Assembly: GCF_014192335.1 (NCBI RefSeq)
Contig: NZ_JACHXU010000015.1
Coordinates: 18,501-82,500 of the forward strand
Reading direction: 5' to 3'
DNA from: Aporhodopirellula rubra
GTDB lineage: Bacteria > Planctomycetota > Planctomycetia > Pirellulales > Pirellulaceae
DNA: 64,000 nt
Shown: positions 54,431-63,807 of the stretch, piece after piece
Numbering within the stretch: position 1 is the first letter of the stretch
Layout of the letters: every line of letters begins with the position of its first letter
Notes under the pieces: model-generated
The model's input: only the letters and a program-made list of their open reading frames with translations
What the model was told of the DNA's origin: nothing
Databases searched by the model: none
Program-made: the position numbers and the translations under genes

Positions 54431-56470
54431 ATGACACGTATCAACACTAATGTTCCTTCGCTCGTCGCCCAAAACCGTTTGCAAGCCAGCAACGCGGACT
54501 TGCAGCAGGCGTTGACGCGATTGAGCACCGGTTTGCGGATCAACAGCGGAGCCGACGACCCGGCAGGTTTGATTGCGAGTGAGGCCCTGCGTAGTGAGGT
54601 AACCAGCCTCGGTCGCGCGATCTCGAACACACGACGGGCGAGCCAAATCATCAGCACCGCCGACAGCGCCTTGGGACAGACCAGTAACCTACTCAACGAC
54701 ATTCGGGGCCTCGTCGTTGAAGCGGCTAACAGTGGTGCATTGAGTGATGAAGAGATCGCCGCTAACCAGTTGCAGATCGACAGCTCACTCGAAGCGATCA
54801 ACCGGATCGCGCAAACCACGACGTTCCAAGGTCGAAAGCTCCTCGACGGCTCGCTCGATTTCGTCAGCTCCGCCGGTACCATCGCATCCCTGAACGACGT
54901 TAATATCGATCAAGCTAACCTGGGCACGACCGGACGAATTGACGTCGCAATCGATATCAAATCCGCCGCCCAACAAGCGAGCGTTTCCGTCAGTGACTCT
55001 GCGTTCAACGCAGCCGACGTCGACCCTTCGGCAACAAACACCGTCGCGACGAAAACCATCGATATCGTTGTCGGCGGCGAAACCGTGACGATCACCGGCA
55101 ACGCTGATTTTGCCAGCGTCACGATCACCGATGACACCGCGTCGAACGCGACCGCAACGGCAGTCAACACCGCTGGTGCAGTCGAAATCACCTTCGACAG
55201 CGACTCAAACCCCTCTGACGTTCAAGATGTCTTAGATGCCCTCAATGGCATTGAAGGTCTCGTCGCAACCAGCGACGGCCCCGGAACAGGTACCGTGGTC
55301 GGTGGTGATGCCGCCGCGAGTGCCAACACCGCCGACGGAACTGACGTGGGACTCGAAGTGACCGGTACCGGACTCGATGACCTGACTGTGAACTACACAG
55401 CTGGTACCGACGCTGACGTTGTCGCGACGTTCGATGCAGACACCAACACACTGAATGTCGCTCTGGGTACCACCACCAGCAACAATACACTGACCAACAT
55501 CAAATCCAAAATCGATGCACTCACGGATCTTTCCTCTACTATCGTTGACGATGCAGGCGATGCCCTGACCGGATTCGATGACCTGACCGTTTCGACCGCG
55601 GATCTTCCCGCGGAAGCCACGGGAACGAAAATCACTGCCGGGCTGAAAGACACGCTCGTCTTCCAACTCAATGGTGCCGACGGTGCGGAAACGTTTAACT
55701 TCGGAGCCGGAACTTCCCTCGCACAAATCAAGGCTGCTGTGAACCTGGTGAGTGACTCCACCGGCGTTACCGCTGACGATACCGGAGGACTTTCCTTCAC
55801 CAGTGACGCCTACGGATCGGACGCGTTGGTGAATATCGAAATCATCAGCGAGGGAACTCTCGGTGAATTCGAATCCAGCCTCTCGAGTACACGGCAAACC
55901 GGGTCCGATATCGAAGCCACCATTAACGGCGTCGAAGCGAGTGCCAAGGGGAATACATTCTCGATCAACACATCCACCCTCGACCTCAGCCTGACCGTGG
56001 ACAAAGGCAGCACGACTGACTTCACGTTTAGCATCACCGGTGGCGGTGCCCTCTTCCAACTCGGCCCTGACGTAACCAGTAACCAACAAGCTCGTTTGGG
56101 CATCGGCAGCGTCAGCACCGGTCAACTCGGGGGTGTCTCGGGTCGTTTGTACGAACTAGGTAGCGGCCAAGCCAAGAGTTTGACCAATGACGTCAACGGT
56201 GCCGCTCGGATCATCGACGAAGTCGTCGACAAAGTCACCAGCCTTCGCGGTCGTCTCGGTGCGTTCCAAGCAACGAGTTTGGAAAGCAACCTGGTCAGCC
56301 TCAATGAAACGCTTTCCAACCTCGAAGAGGCCGAAAGCTCGATCCGTGACGCCGACTTCGCTCAAGAATCCGCAAACCTGACACGGGCACAAATCCTCGT
56401 TCAATCGGGTACGAACGTGCTGTCGCTCGCAAACCAAAACCCACAAAACGTGCTGTCGCTACTACGATAA
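54431..56470 (+). CDS. fliC: Flagellin
   Basis: 679 residues. The conserved N-terminal D0/D1 coiled coil is clear (INTNVPSLVAQNRL..ALTRLSTGLRINSGADDPAGL), as is the C-terminal D1/D0 part (FQATSLESNLVSLNETLSNLEEAESSIRDADFA..NVLSLL). In between, about 400 residues of Asp/Thr/Ala-rich beta-type sequence form the surface-exposed D2/D3 domains, which makes this flagellin large. It polymerises into the filament of the swarmer cell. No flagellar export or regulatory gene is adjacent. The 288 bases upstream show no convincing sigma-28 or sigma-54 promoter. A hairpin lies just after the stop. Confidence 0.96.
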   Translation: MTRINTNVPSLVAQNRLQASNADLQQALTRLSTGLRINSGADDPAGLIASEALRSEVTSLGRAISNTRRASQIISTADSALGQTSNLLNDIRGLVVEAANSGALSDEEIAANQLQIDSSLEAINRIAQTTTFQGRKLLDGSLDFVSSAGTIASLNDVNIDQANLGTTGRIDVAIDIKSAAQQASVSVSDSAFNAADVDPSATNTVATKTIDIVVGGETVTITGNADFASVTITDDTASNATATAVNTAGAVEITFDSDSNPSDVQDVLDALNGIEGLVATSDGPGTGTVVGGDAAASANTADGTDVGLEVTGTGLDDLTVNYTAGTDADVVATFDADTNTLNVALGTTTSNNTLTNIKSKIDALTDLSSTIVDDAGDALTGFDDLTVSTADLPAEATGTKITAGLKDTLVFQLNGADGAETFNFGAGTSLAQIKAAVNLVSDSTGVTADDTGGLSFTSDAYGSDALVNIEIISEGTLGEFESSLSSTRQTGSDIEATINGVEASAKGNTFSINTSTLDLSLTVDKGSTTDFTFSITGGGALFQLGPDVTSNQQARLGIGSVSTGQLGGVSGRLYELGSGQAKSLTNDVNGAARIIDEVVDKVTSLRGRLGAFQATSLESNLVSLNETLSNLEEAESSIRDADFAQESANLTRAQILVQSGTNVLSLANQNPQNVLSLLR

Positions 56471-56550
56471 AAATCTGATTCGGAAACCGAGCCCGCGATC
56501 ACGTCTGAAAGGACGCTCGCTACCTCGCCCCACCATCTTCCCCACCGCTC

Positions 56551-56600
56551 GCGGCCTGCGTATCCTTCCTACCTAGGACAGATACTCAGGCCGCGTTTTT
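56551..56600 (+). terminator. Hairpin with T-run between flagellin and the DUF11 gene
   Basis: GCGGCCTG (56551-56558) pairs with CAGGCCGC (56587-56594), extended inside by GTATC with GATAC; a five-T run follows (56596-56600). It is a rho-independent-type terminator 80 bases after fliC. It ends only 15 bases before the start of the giant surface protein, so it could also act in that gene's leader. Confidence 0.7.
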
Positions 56601-56614
56601 GGGAAATCAGGGCG

Positions 56615-59600
56615 ATGACGGAACAGCCGAGGCGGAAGAAGGCATCCAACCGCAACAAGAAACTGATTGGTCGACGCGGAAAGGACGCTCGATCCGTCCG
56701 TCGCCGACCAAGTTACGAGGCTCTCGAGAGCCGCAGACTATTGGCCGTTGCGACGGATCTCGCCAATCTTTCAGGTCGGGTCTACGACGACTTCACAGGT
56801 GATGGATATTCGGCAGGAGAAGAAGTTGCCGGCGCGAGCCTAACGCTCTACCGCGACGACGGCGACGATCAATTCGAACCGGGTGCCGGCGACGCCGAAA
56901 TCGCGACGGTCACCACGGATTCCGACGGCCGTTACGTTTTTGAACGTCTTTCCGCGGGCGACTACTTCGTTCTTCAACCCGCCCAAACCGCGTCAGGCAA
57001 CACACTCCTGCGCTCGGTATCGCCCCTGGTAACAATTTCGAGTGAACAGGTTTCCGGTCGCCTGATCCAAACCATCGACGGCTTCGATGGCAACTTCCAA
57101 ACCGTCGAAGACGAAACGCAAAACGACGGCCCCGTTACATCCACAGCGTCGGCACCAGAGGCGATCGGCGGATCGCGAGATCTGCTCGTTGAAAAAACCA
57201 GTGACATCGGGTCCGTCAGCCTTATCGTTAACGACCCCGCATCCCCAGATTTGCTGCAGGTAAGTTCAGACGCTTTTGGCGGTGGTCGACGGGCAGTCAT
57301 TTGGGATGGAGCGGGCGACAATCCTGAGATCGTTGACGACGACGGACTCGGATCGGTCGATCTGACCAGTGGTGGGGACGCAGCGGGATTAAGACTCGTG
57401 ATCGGCGCCGACCTCCCCGCGGGAACCGCCGTCATTCGGCTCTATACCAATGACGGCGTGGACGGCTCACTCACCCGAATCAGCTCCGCCGAACTCGACA
57501 TTCCCCCGCTGACCACTCAACCGACCTCGGTTGAGTTTCTTCCATTCAGTGAATTTTCAACCGCAACCGGCGCCAGCGGTCCAGCCGACCTCACCGACAT
57601 CGGTGCGATCGAATTCGAAGTCATCGCGGGCCCCAACTATGACGCGCTCGCGGATTTGATCGGAACGATCGGGCCGAACATCATTCCCGTCGCCGACTTC
57701 GACAACTTTGAATCAATCGATCTGAACCTATCCAAAGAATTGATCACCGCAAACGCGAACGTCGACGATTTGGTTTCATTCCGTTTGTCGCTAACCAACG
57801 AAGGCGACGACACGGCTACCAACGTCGTCGTCACCGACACCCTGCCAGCGGGAATCTCCTACCGCAGCGATCAACCCGATGCCGGCACCGCTTTTGAATC
57901 ATCAACCGGTCGGTGGACGATTCCGACTCTCGCGCCCGGCGTCACCGTGAACGTCATCCTCACGGGATTACTGACGACGAGCACAACACAAACCAACACC
58001 GCCGAAGTCACCGCCGCGGATCAGTTCGACATCGACAGCAGCCCGAACAATGCGGATGCAAGCGAGGATGATCAAGCCTCCGCCGACGTCACCGCAGCTC
58101 AGATCAATCTATCTCTCGACAAAGCAGTATCGAATGCACGTCCGAACGTCGGCGATGCAATCACCTTCACGTTGACGCTCACCAACTCAGGCATCAACGA
58201 CGCTACCAACATCGTCGTACAAGACACACTGCCGCCGGGCTTTTCGATCACGGCAAACGATCCGGATAGCGGTTCTTTCAGCGTATCGAACTCGCGGTGG
58301 ACCATCCCGCAACTCGCTGCGGGACTGTCGACCAGCCTGACACTCACCAGCACCGTTAATACCGCGGGCGACTTCACGAACGTCGCCGAAGTCATCTCGG
58401 TCGATCAGTTCGATATCAATAGCACGCCAGGTAACAACGTCTTATCCGAAGACGATCAAGACGAAATCAATTTTCAAACTCCGATCGCTGACCTCTCGCT
58501 CGACAAAACCATCGTCGGTCAAGTCGCCAGCATCGGGGACAATGTGACCTTCGCGATCACCGTCAACAACGCGGGCCCCGACCCAGCAACCAACGTCAGT
58601 ATTCGCGAAGTCCTTCCCGCAGGACTGACGTACGTCTCCGACACAACGAGCCTCGGCGAATACAACCCATCGACCGGCATTTGGACACTGCCCGATCTGC
58701 CGGTCACCACCGCTGGATCCGCCCCTGTCACACTCACGCTCATTGCCGAAGTGAACAATGCAGGCACCAAAACAAACGTTGCCGAAATCATCGCTTCGGA
58801 TCAATCTGACCCCGATAGCACGCCCGGCAACGGCTCCGGTGGTGCCGCCGGACAAGAAGATGACATCGATTCGGTACTAATCACCCCAGTCACGATCGAT
58901 CTCGAACTCGAAAAAAGCGTCACCTCAACGCGGCCGACTCCAGGTGAAACGTTCACCTACAATGTGACCGTTCGCAACACCAGCAACGATGACGCCAGTG
59001 GCGTGTTTGTCGAAGACGCCATTCCTACCGGACTCATTTTTCAGTCCGCCACCGATGGCGAAATTTACTCACCCAGCACCGGCGTATGGAACGTAGGAAA
59101 CGTACCCGCGGGCACCTCGCGAACGCTCGCTATTAATGTCATTCTTGACCAATCGCGAACCGACCTTCTCGATGCGATCACCAACACCGCTCAGATCACA
59201 GCCGCAGATCAATTCGATACCGACAGCACACCTGGCAACAACATTGCCAACGAAGATGATCAAGCGAGCGTTGCCATCACGCCCGCACGCGCCGACGTGT
59301 CACTCACCAAAACGACATCAAGCTCAAAGATAAACGTCGGAGAAGAAGCCGCGTTCACTATTACAGTTCGCAACGACGGTCCCGACCCATCGGGCAGGCT
59401 GATTGTTGCGGACCCGATCCCCAACAACGCCGCCTTCGTCAGCGCGACCGAACCCAGCGGCACGTCCTATGACGCTGTAAATCGGCAATGGATTATCGAC
59501 GGGCTGCAGAACAATCAATCGGTAACCTTCTCGCTCGTCCTACGCAGCACCGCGAGCGGGACGATCAACAACGTCGCGCAGATCACCTCCGCCGCATTGC

Positions 59601-62530
59601 CCGATCCCGACAGCTCACCGAACAACTCGATCGCGACCGAGGATGACCAAGACGACGCATCAATCGTAGCAGAACAAATCAATTTGTCTCTGACCAAAGG
59701 CGTCAGTGATCCCACACCACGCGTGGGCGAAACATACAGCTATACCATCGTCGTCAGTAACTCCGGTCCCGATACCGCTACTAACATCGTCGTCGGCGAT
59801 ACGCTTCCTTCGTCGATCACTCTCGTCGACAATGATCCCGAAACCGGTTCGTTTGTCACCTCGACTCGACGATGGACGATCCCATCGCTTGCGGCCGGAT
59901 CTTCCACGACACTCCGTCTCGACGCACGCATCTCATCGATCGCAAACTTGCCCGACGGTGACCCGATCAACACGGGACTCGTCAACACTGCAGAAATCCT
60001 CTCCGTCGACCAAGTGGATGCCAACAGCACACCCGGCAACAACGTGGAAGACGAAGACGATCAAGACTCCGCGACGGTACGCATCCCGATCGCAGACATC
60101 TCCGTCGAAAAGAACACACTCACCCCTGCCCCAAACATCGGTGACATCGCTCGATTCGAAATCATCGTTCGAAACGCGGGCCCCGATCCCGCAACCAATC
60201 TCGTCGTTCGAGACCTATTGCCTAACGGTTTAACCTACCGATCCGATAGCCAAAGTGATGCCGGCAATACCTATGTTTCCTCCAACGGTTTGTGGACCAT
60301 TCCATCACTCGGCGTTGGCCAATCCACAACCCTACAAATCAACGCCGATGTCACCGCATCGGGGACGTTCACAAACTCCGCCGAATTAATCGCTGCGGAC
60401 CAGGACGACCCTGATTCGACACCCGACAACGTGGTTCCGAACGAGGACGATCAATCGAGCGACTCGCTCACCACACCCGTTATCGACCTTGAACTCACCA
60501 AATCATCTTCACCCGAACGCCCTCCCGTTGGCAGTGAAATCACCTTCACTCTCCGACTCGACAACACGGGTCCAGATGACGCTTCCGGCATTCAAGTTCG
60601 TGACACTCTACCAAGCGGATTTCAGTTCACCTCATCAATTCCCTCGGCTACCTTCAATGCGTCGACCGGAATCTGGAACGTTGAAACCCTCGCCGCAGGT
60701 GCATCGACCGAACTCGAAATTCGCGGGATCGCAAACACGACTGAAACATTCACCAACCAAGCGGAAGTCATTTTCGCGGACCAATTCGACCGCGATAGCA
60801 CACCCGACAATGGGTTCCAAAACAACGAAGACGACATCGCATCCGTCACCGTAACGCCCGCCAACGCCGACTTGTCGCTCGAAAAAACGATCAACGACGA
60901 CACGCCCAATGTTGGCGAAGACGTGACTTTCACACTAACGCTTCGCAACGATGGTTCCGACACCGCCGAAGAGATCGAGGTACGCGACTCACTGCCCGCC
61001 GGACTCACGAATGTCCGTTCTTCAACAACCGCTGGCACATTCACCACGTCTGACAACATCTGGCGAGTTCCCGAACTCCGCCCCAATTCCTCGGCGACGC
61101 TCACCCTCACCGCGACCGTCGATTTCGAATCGAACAATAGTACGCAGCCAATCACTCGTACCAACTATGCCGAAATCACTGCGTCCTCCCAATTCGATCC
61201 CGACAGCACACCGAACAACAACAGTAATGATGAAGACGACGACGCTTCGGTTGATTTTACCCCGCAACTGATCGACCTCGCGTTGACCAAGACCATCGAC
61301 GAAAGCCGTCCCAATGTGGGCGACACAGTGGAATACCTACTGACCGCAACCAATGAAGGCCCGAGCGATGCAACCGGCGTCATCGTGGAAGACGAACTGC
61401 CCAGCGGTCTCAGCTTTGTCTCCGCCTCCTCATCGGCTGGCGGCGCATACAATCCAACGTCAGGACGATGGACCATTCCTTTGATCCCCGCGGGTGAATC
61501 GAGGGAACTGACCATCCGCGCAACCGTGTCTCCGAACACCAATAACATCGACACGATTCTCACCGAGGGCATTACCAACATCGCCGAAGTGATCGCCGCG
61601 GACCAACCGGACCGCGACAGTACTCCGAACAATGGGGAAGGCGAAGACGACTATCAATCTGTCGCTCTCACTATCGCGCGAGCCAATTTGTCGCTCTCAA
61701 AAACAGTCGATATCGCCAACCCTGATCAAGGCGACCTCGTTACCTTCACGGTGACTGCGAACAACGCGGGCCCTGACGCTGCGTCGAACATCGTCATCCA
61801 AGACATCTTGCCATCCGGTTTAATTGACATCGAAGTCAGCACGGCGGATGGGGAATACACTTCCTCGACGGGACGCTGGACCATCGATCAACTCGGAATC
61901 AACGACTTTTCCGTCTTACAAATTCGCGCTCGCGTCTCAACCGCTGACATCGTAACCAACACGGCGGAAATCATTTCGGTCGATCAATTCGATCCCAACA
62001 GTGTTCCTGGTAACGGGAATCTAGACGAAGACGACATCGCCTCGGTCGTTGTTTCTCCCAAGGTTGTCGACGTCAGCGTGTCGGCGACCGTAACCCCGAC
62101 GCAGGCGAGTGTGGGAGACACGATTCAACTCACAGTCACCGCACAAAACGGGCAAGTCACAACTGCCGCCTCGATCGCTGCTCTGGCCGCCACCACCGAT
62201 CGCGTTATCTCAGATGCGTCCGGAGTCGTTGTCGGTATCGAAATTCCCGAGGGTTTGACACTGCTCAGCGCCGATCCCGCAGGTGAGTTCAACCCACAAA
62301 CCGGGCAATGGCAGATCGGAAACCTTGCCGCCGGCACCGCTCGACAACTCACGCTCAACTTCCGAGTCGACGTCCAAAGTCTCAAAACGTTTTTGATCGA
62401 AGTCGTCGAAACGGAAGAGTTCGATATCGACAGCACCGCGGGGAATAACGTTCCAACCGAAGATGATCAAACGAGCGTCTCGGTGACTCCACCACGAATT
62501 CTCTCGAAGCGTTTATTCCTCGCCCGTTGA
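56615..62530 (+). CDS. Giant secreted surface protein with SdrD-B-like and twelve DUF11-type repeats
   Basis: 1971 residues. The N-terminus is strongly basic (residues 5-35) and carries YEALESRRLLA (34-44), the LE-R-LL motif at the start of many planctomycete extracellular proteins. Residues 49-125 resemble an SdrD B-like (collagen-binding protein type) domain (LSGRVYDDFTGDGYSAGEEVAG). After an unassigned part come twelve DUF11-type units of 128-137 residues from residue 368 to about 1960. Each has ATNVVVTDTLPAG-type and WTIP-type motifs and ends in an acidic junction of the ADQFD-D-DS-P-N type. The C-terminus ends in ILSKRLFLAR, with no sortase or PEP-CTERM signal seen. It is probably an adhesin or sheath component beside flagellin. 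Confidence 0.88.
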   Translation: MTEQPRRKKASNRNKKLIGRRGKDARSVRRRPSYEALESRRLLAVATDLANLSGRVYDDFTGDGYSAGEEVAGASLTLYRDDGDDQFEPGAGDAEIATVTTDSDGRYVFERLSAGDYFVLQPAQTASGNTLLRSVSPLVTISSEQVSGRLIQTIDGFDGNFQTVEDETQNDGPVTSTASAPEAIGGSRDLLVEKTSDIGSVSLIVNDPASPDLLQVSSDAFGGGRRAVIWDGAGDNPEIVDDDGLGSVDLTSGGDAAGLRLVIGADLPAGTAVIRLYTNDGVDGSLTRISSAELDIPPLTTQPTSVEFLPFSEFSTATGASGPADLTDIGAIEFEVIAGPNYDALADLIGTIGPNIIPVADFDNFESIDLNLSKELITANANVDDLVSFRLSLTNEGDDTATNVVVTDTLPAGISYRSDQPDAGTAFESSTGRWTIPTLAPGVTVNVILTGLLTTSTTQTNTAEVTAADQFDIDSSPNNADASEDDQASADVTAAQINLSLDKAVSNARPNVGDAITFTLTLTNSGINDATNIVVQDTLPPGFSITANDPDSGSFSVSNSRWTIPQLAAGLSTSLTLTSTVNTAGDFTNVAEVISVDQFDINSTPGNNVLSEDDQDEINFQTPIADLSLDKTIVGQVASIGDNVTFAITVNNAGPDPATNVSIREVLPAGLTYVSDTTSLGEYNPSTGIWTLPDLPVTTAGSAPVTLTLIAEVNNAGTKTNVAEIIASDQSDPDSTPGNGSGGAAGQEDDIDSVLITPVTIDLELEKSVTSTRPTPGETFTYNVTVRNTSNDDASGVFVEDAIPTGLIFQSATDGEIYSPSTGVWNVGNVPAGTSRTLAINVILDQSRTDLLDAITNTAQITAADQFDTDSTPGNNIANEDDQASVAITPARADVSLTKTTSSSKINVGEEAAFTITVRNDGPDPSGRLIVADPIPNNAAFVSATEPSGTSYDAVNRQWIIDGLQNNQSVTFSLVLRSTASGTINNVAQITSAALPDPDSSPNNSIATEDDQDDASIVAEQINLSLTKGVSDPTPRVGETYSYTIVVSNSGPDTATNIVVGDTLPSSITLVDNDPETGSFVTSTRRWTIPSLAAGSSTTLRLDARISSIANLPDGDPINTGLVNTAEILSVDQVDANSTPGNNVEDEDDQDSATVRIPIADISVEKNTLTPAPNIGDIARFEIIVRNAGPDPATNLVVRDLLPNGLTYRSDSQSDAGNTYVSSNGLWTIPSLGVGQSTTLQINADVTASGTFTNSAELIAADQDDPDSTPDNVVPNEDDQSSDSLTTPVIDLELTKSSSPERPPVGSEITFTLRLDNTGPDDASGIQVRDTLPSGFQFTSSIPSATFNASTGIWNVETLAAGASTELEIRGIANTTETFTNQAEVIFADQFDRDSTPDNGFQNNEDDIASVTVTPANADLSLEKTINDDTPNVGEDVTFTLTLRNDGSDTAEEIEVRDSLPAGLTNVRSSTTAGTFTTSDNIWRVPELRPNSSATLTLTATVDFESNNSTQPITRTNYAEITASSQFDPDSTPNNNSNDEDDDASVDFTPQLIDLALTKTIDESRPNVGDTVEYLLTATNEGPSDATGVIVEDELPSGLSFVSASSSAGGAYNPTSGRWTIPLIPAGESRELTIRATVSPNTNNIDTILTEGITNIAEVIAADQPDRDSTPNNGEGEDDYQSVALTIARANLSLSKTVDIANPDQGDLVTFTVTANNAGPDAASNIVIQDILPSGLIDIEVSTADGEYTSSTGRWTIDQLGINDFSVLQIRARVSTADIVTNTAEIISVDQFDPNSVPGNGNLDEDDIASVVVSPKVVDVSVSATVTPTQASVGDTIQLTVTAQNGQVTTAASIAALAATTDRVISDASGVVVGIEIPEGLTLLSADPAGEFNPQTGQWQIGNLAAGTARQLTLNFRVDVQSLKTFLIEVVETEEFDIDSTAGNNVPTEDDQTSVSVTPPRILSKRLFLAR
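57718..62470 (+). repeat. Twelve tandem DUF11-coding units
   Basis: Unit starts (IDLNLSK-like) are near 57718, 58104, 58489, 58894, 59290, 59677, 60091, 60481, 60868, 61270, 61680 and 62070, i.e. 385-415 bases apart. Units are diverged at DNA level, so they are old rather than recently amplified. The last unit is the most divergent. Confidence 0.75.
60124..60131 (-). repeat. KOPS-like octamer GGGCAGGG (- strand)
   Basis: CCCTGCCC on the + strand in the codons TPAPN of the seventh DUF11 unit. Single copy in the right-hand orientation. Confidence 0.5.
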
Positions 62531-62973
62531 AAAATCCCGTCGCGGTGGCACCAAAGTCGCCCAGATGCCTCCAGCAGCCGACACGGTTGGCGGGAAACTG
62601 AATTGCGAGGGAGCCTGAATAGATTGGGCCCAAAATCCATCCTGATCGAAATTCCCGAGGAACGGATTCCATGGGGACCCGAGGTCGTGAAAGACAGGCC
62701 TCGCCAGAGACGGAGCTCGTCGAAGCCAGTCCTCACTCACACTGATTCCCAAAGACCGCCTCACGGCACCAAATTGACCGCAAATTCCCCTCAACGCGGA
62801 TCTGGCCGCATTCTAGCTTCCCCAAACCGTTCAGCGACAAAGAGCCCAATTTCCTGTATTTTCAGCCGCCAAACGTGTGTGGTGCCCCCGGATACCCTAC
62901 CGCTGGACAGCCTGCTATCGTTTCTGAAGATTGGAACTGTCAATTTCTTCACCTCAAACTCTCCCGAAACATC
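62531..62973. other. Intergenic gap upstream of the superoxide dismutase gene
   Basis: 443 bases. Long open frames cross it on both strands, but none has family features and the + strand one runs out of frame into sod. The promoter of sod must be here; I see no clear consensus. Confidence 0.5.
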
Positions 62974-63597
62974 ATGGCCTACACACTTCCCGAATTGCCA
63001 TACGCCTACGACGCTTTGGAGCCACACGTTGACGCTCGGACGATGGAAATCCATCACACCAAGCACCACAACGCTTATATCACCAAAGTCAACGATGCGC
63101 TCGCTGGCAGCGATTTGGCGTCCAAACCGATCGAAGAAGTCATCGCAGATCTGTCTGCCGTTCCTGAAGCCAAACGTGGTGCCGTCCGCAATAACGGCGG
63201 CGGTCACGCAAACCACTCCCTGTTCTGGACCGTCATGGGCCCAGGCAAAGGCGGTGCCCCGAGCGGCGAATTGGCCGCCGCGATTGACTCCGCATTCGGC
63301 TCGCTCGATGCATTCAAAGAACAATTCGCCAACGCCGGCGCAACGCGTTTCGGTAGCGGATGGGCTTGGCTCTACGTTTCCGGCGGCGCTCTGAAAGTTG
63401 GCAGCACTGCCAACCAAGACAGCCCCCTGATGGGCGAAGCTGTCGCCGGTATCGGCGGCACCCCAATCCTCGGTCTCGACGTTTGGGAACACGCCTATTA
63501 TCTGCACTACCAAAACCGCCGCCCCGATTACATTAGCGCGTTTTGGAATGTCGTCGACTGGGACGCAGTCGCCGCTCGTTTCGCCGCCGCAAAGTAA
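62974..63597 (+). CDS. sodA: Superoxide dismutase, Mn-type of the Fe/Mn family
   Basis: 207 residues from ATG 62974 ([18 protein letters not shown]); upstream in-frame codons give a prefix unlike the family. Metal ligands are seen in [24 protein letters not shown] and [19 protein letters not shown]. The [11 protein letters not shown] block with its glutamine is the pattern of Mn-dependent enzymes. It removes superoxide in the cytoplasm. A strong terminator follows 70 bases after the stop, so it is monocistronic. Confidence 0.95.
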   Translation: MAYTLPELPYAYDALEPHVDARTMEIHHTKHHNAYITKVNDALAGSDLASKPIEEVIADLSAVPEAKRGAVRNNGGGHANHSLFWTVMGPGKGGAPSGELAAAIDSAFGSLDAFKEQFANAGATRFGSGWAWLYVSGGALKVGSTANQDSPLMGEAVAGIGGTPILGLDVWEHAYYLHYQNRRPDYISAFWNVVDWDAVAARFAAAK

Positions 63598-63665
63598 GAC
63601 TCATTCGCACACGGCGATGAGACGACCGCGACCCTAACCGCGGCGAACCATGCACAACGCACCTG

Positions 63666-63697
63666 ACCCTGGACATGAATTCATGTCCAGGGTTTTT
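63666..63697 (+). terminator. Rho-independent terminator after sodA
   Basis: A perfect 28-base palindrome (63666-63693; each half reads ACCCTGGACATGAA or its complement) runs directly into five T (63693-63697). This is the clearest terminator in the window. Without an A-run it is directed to the + strand. Confidence 0.9.
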
Positions 63698-63782
63698 CTT
63701 TGCATCCACAGCACCAACAACCCAATCGCTCCGAATCCAAACCAACTCGGGAACACGATTGAACTACCGAACCAAGTTTTAA

Positions 63783-63807
63783 ACCGCCCTGCCCTTCCCT
63801 GCCCCGA
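63783..63807 (-). repeat. Triple KOPS-like element
   Basis: Three overlapping octamers on the - strand: 63787-63794, 63792-63799 (GGGAAGGG) and 63797-63804. The flanks match the consensus at both ends, so this copy has one extra unit. Non-coding. Confidence 0.8.

Noticed and set aside
55232..56125. 297-residue frame antisense to flagellin
   Set aside because: Mirror of the codon bias of the flagellin central domain; no family features.
62603..63394. 263-residue + strand open frame overlapping sodA
   Set aside because: It overlaps the well-supported superoxide dismutase in another frame and has low-complexity, basic composition.
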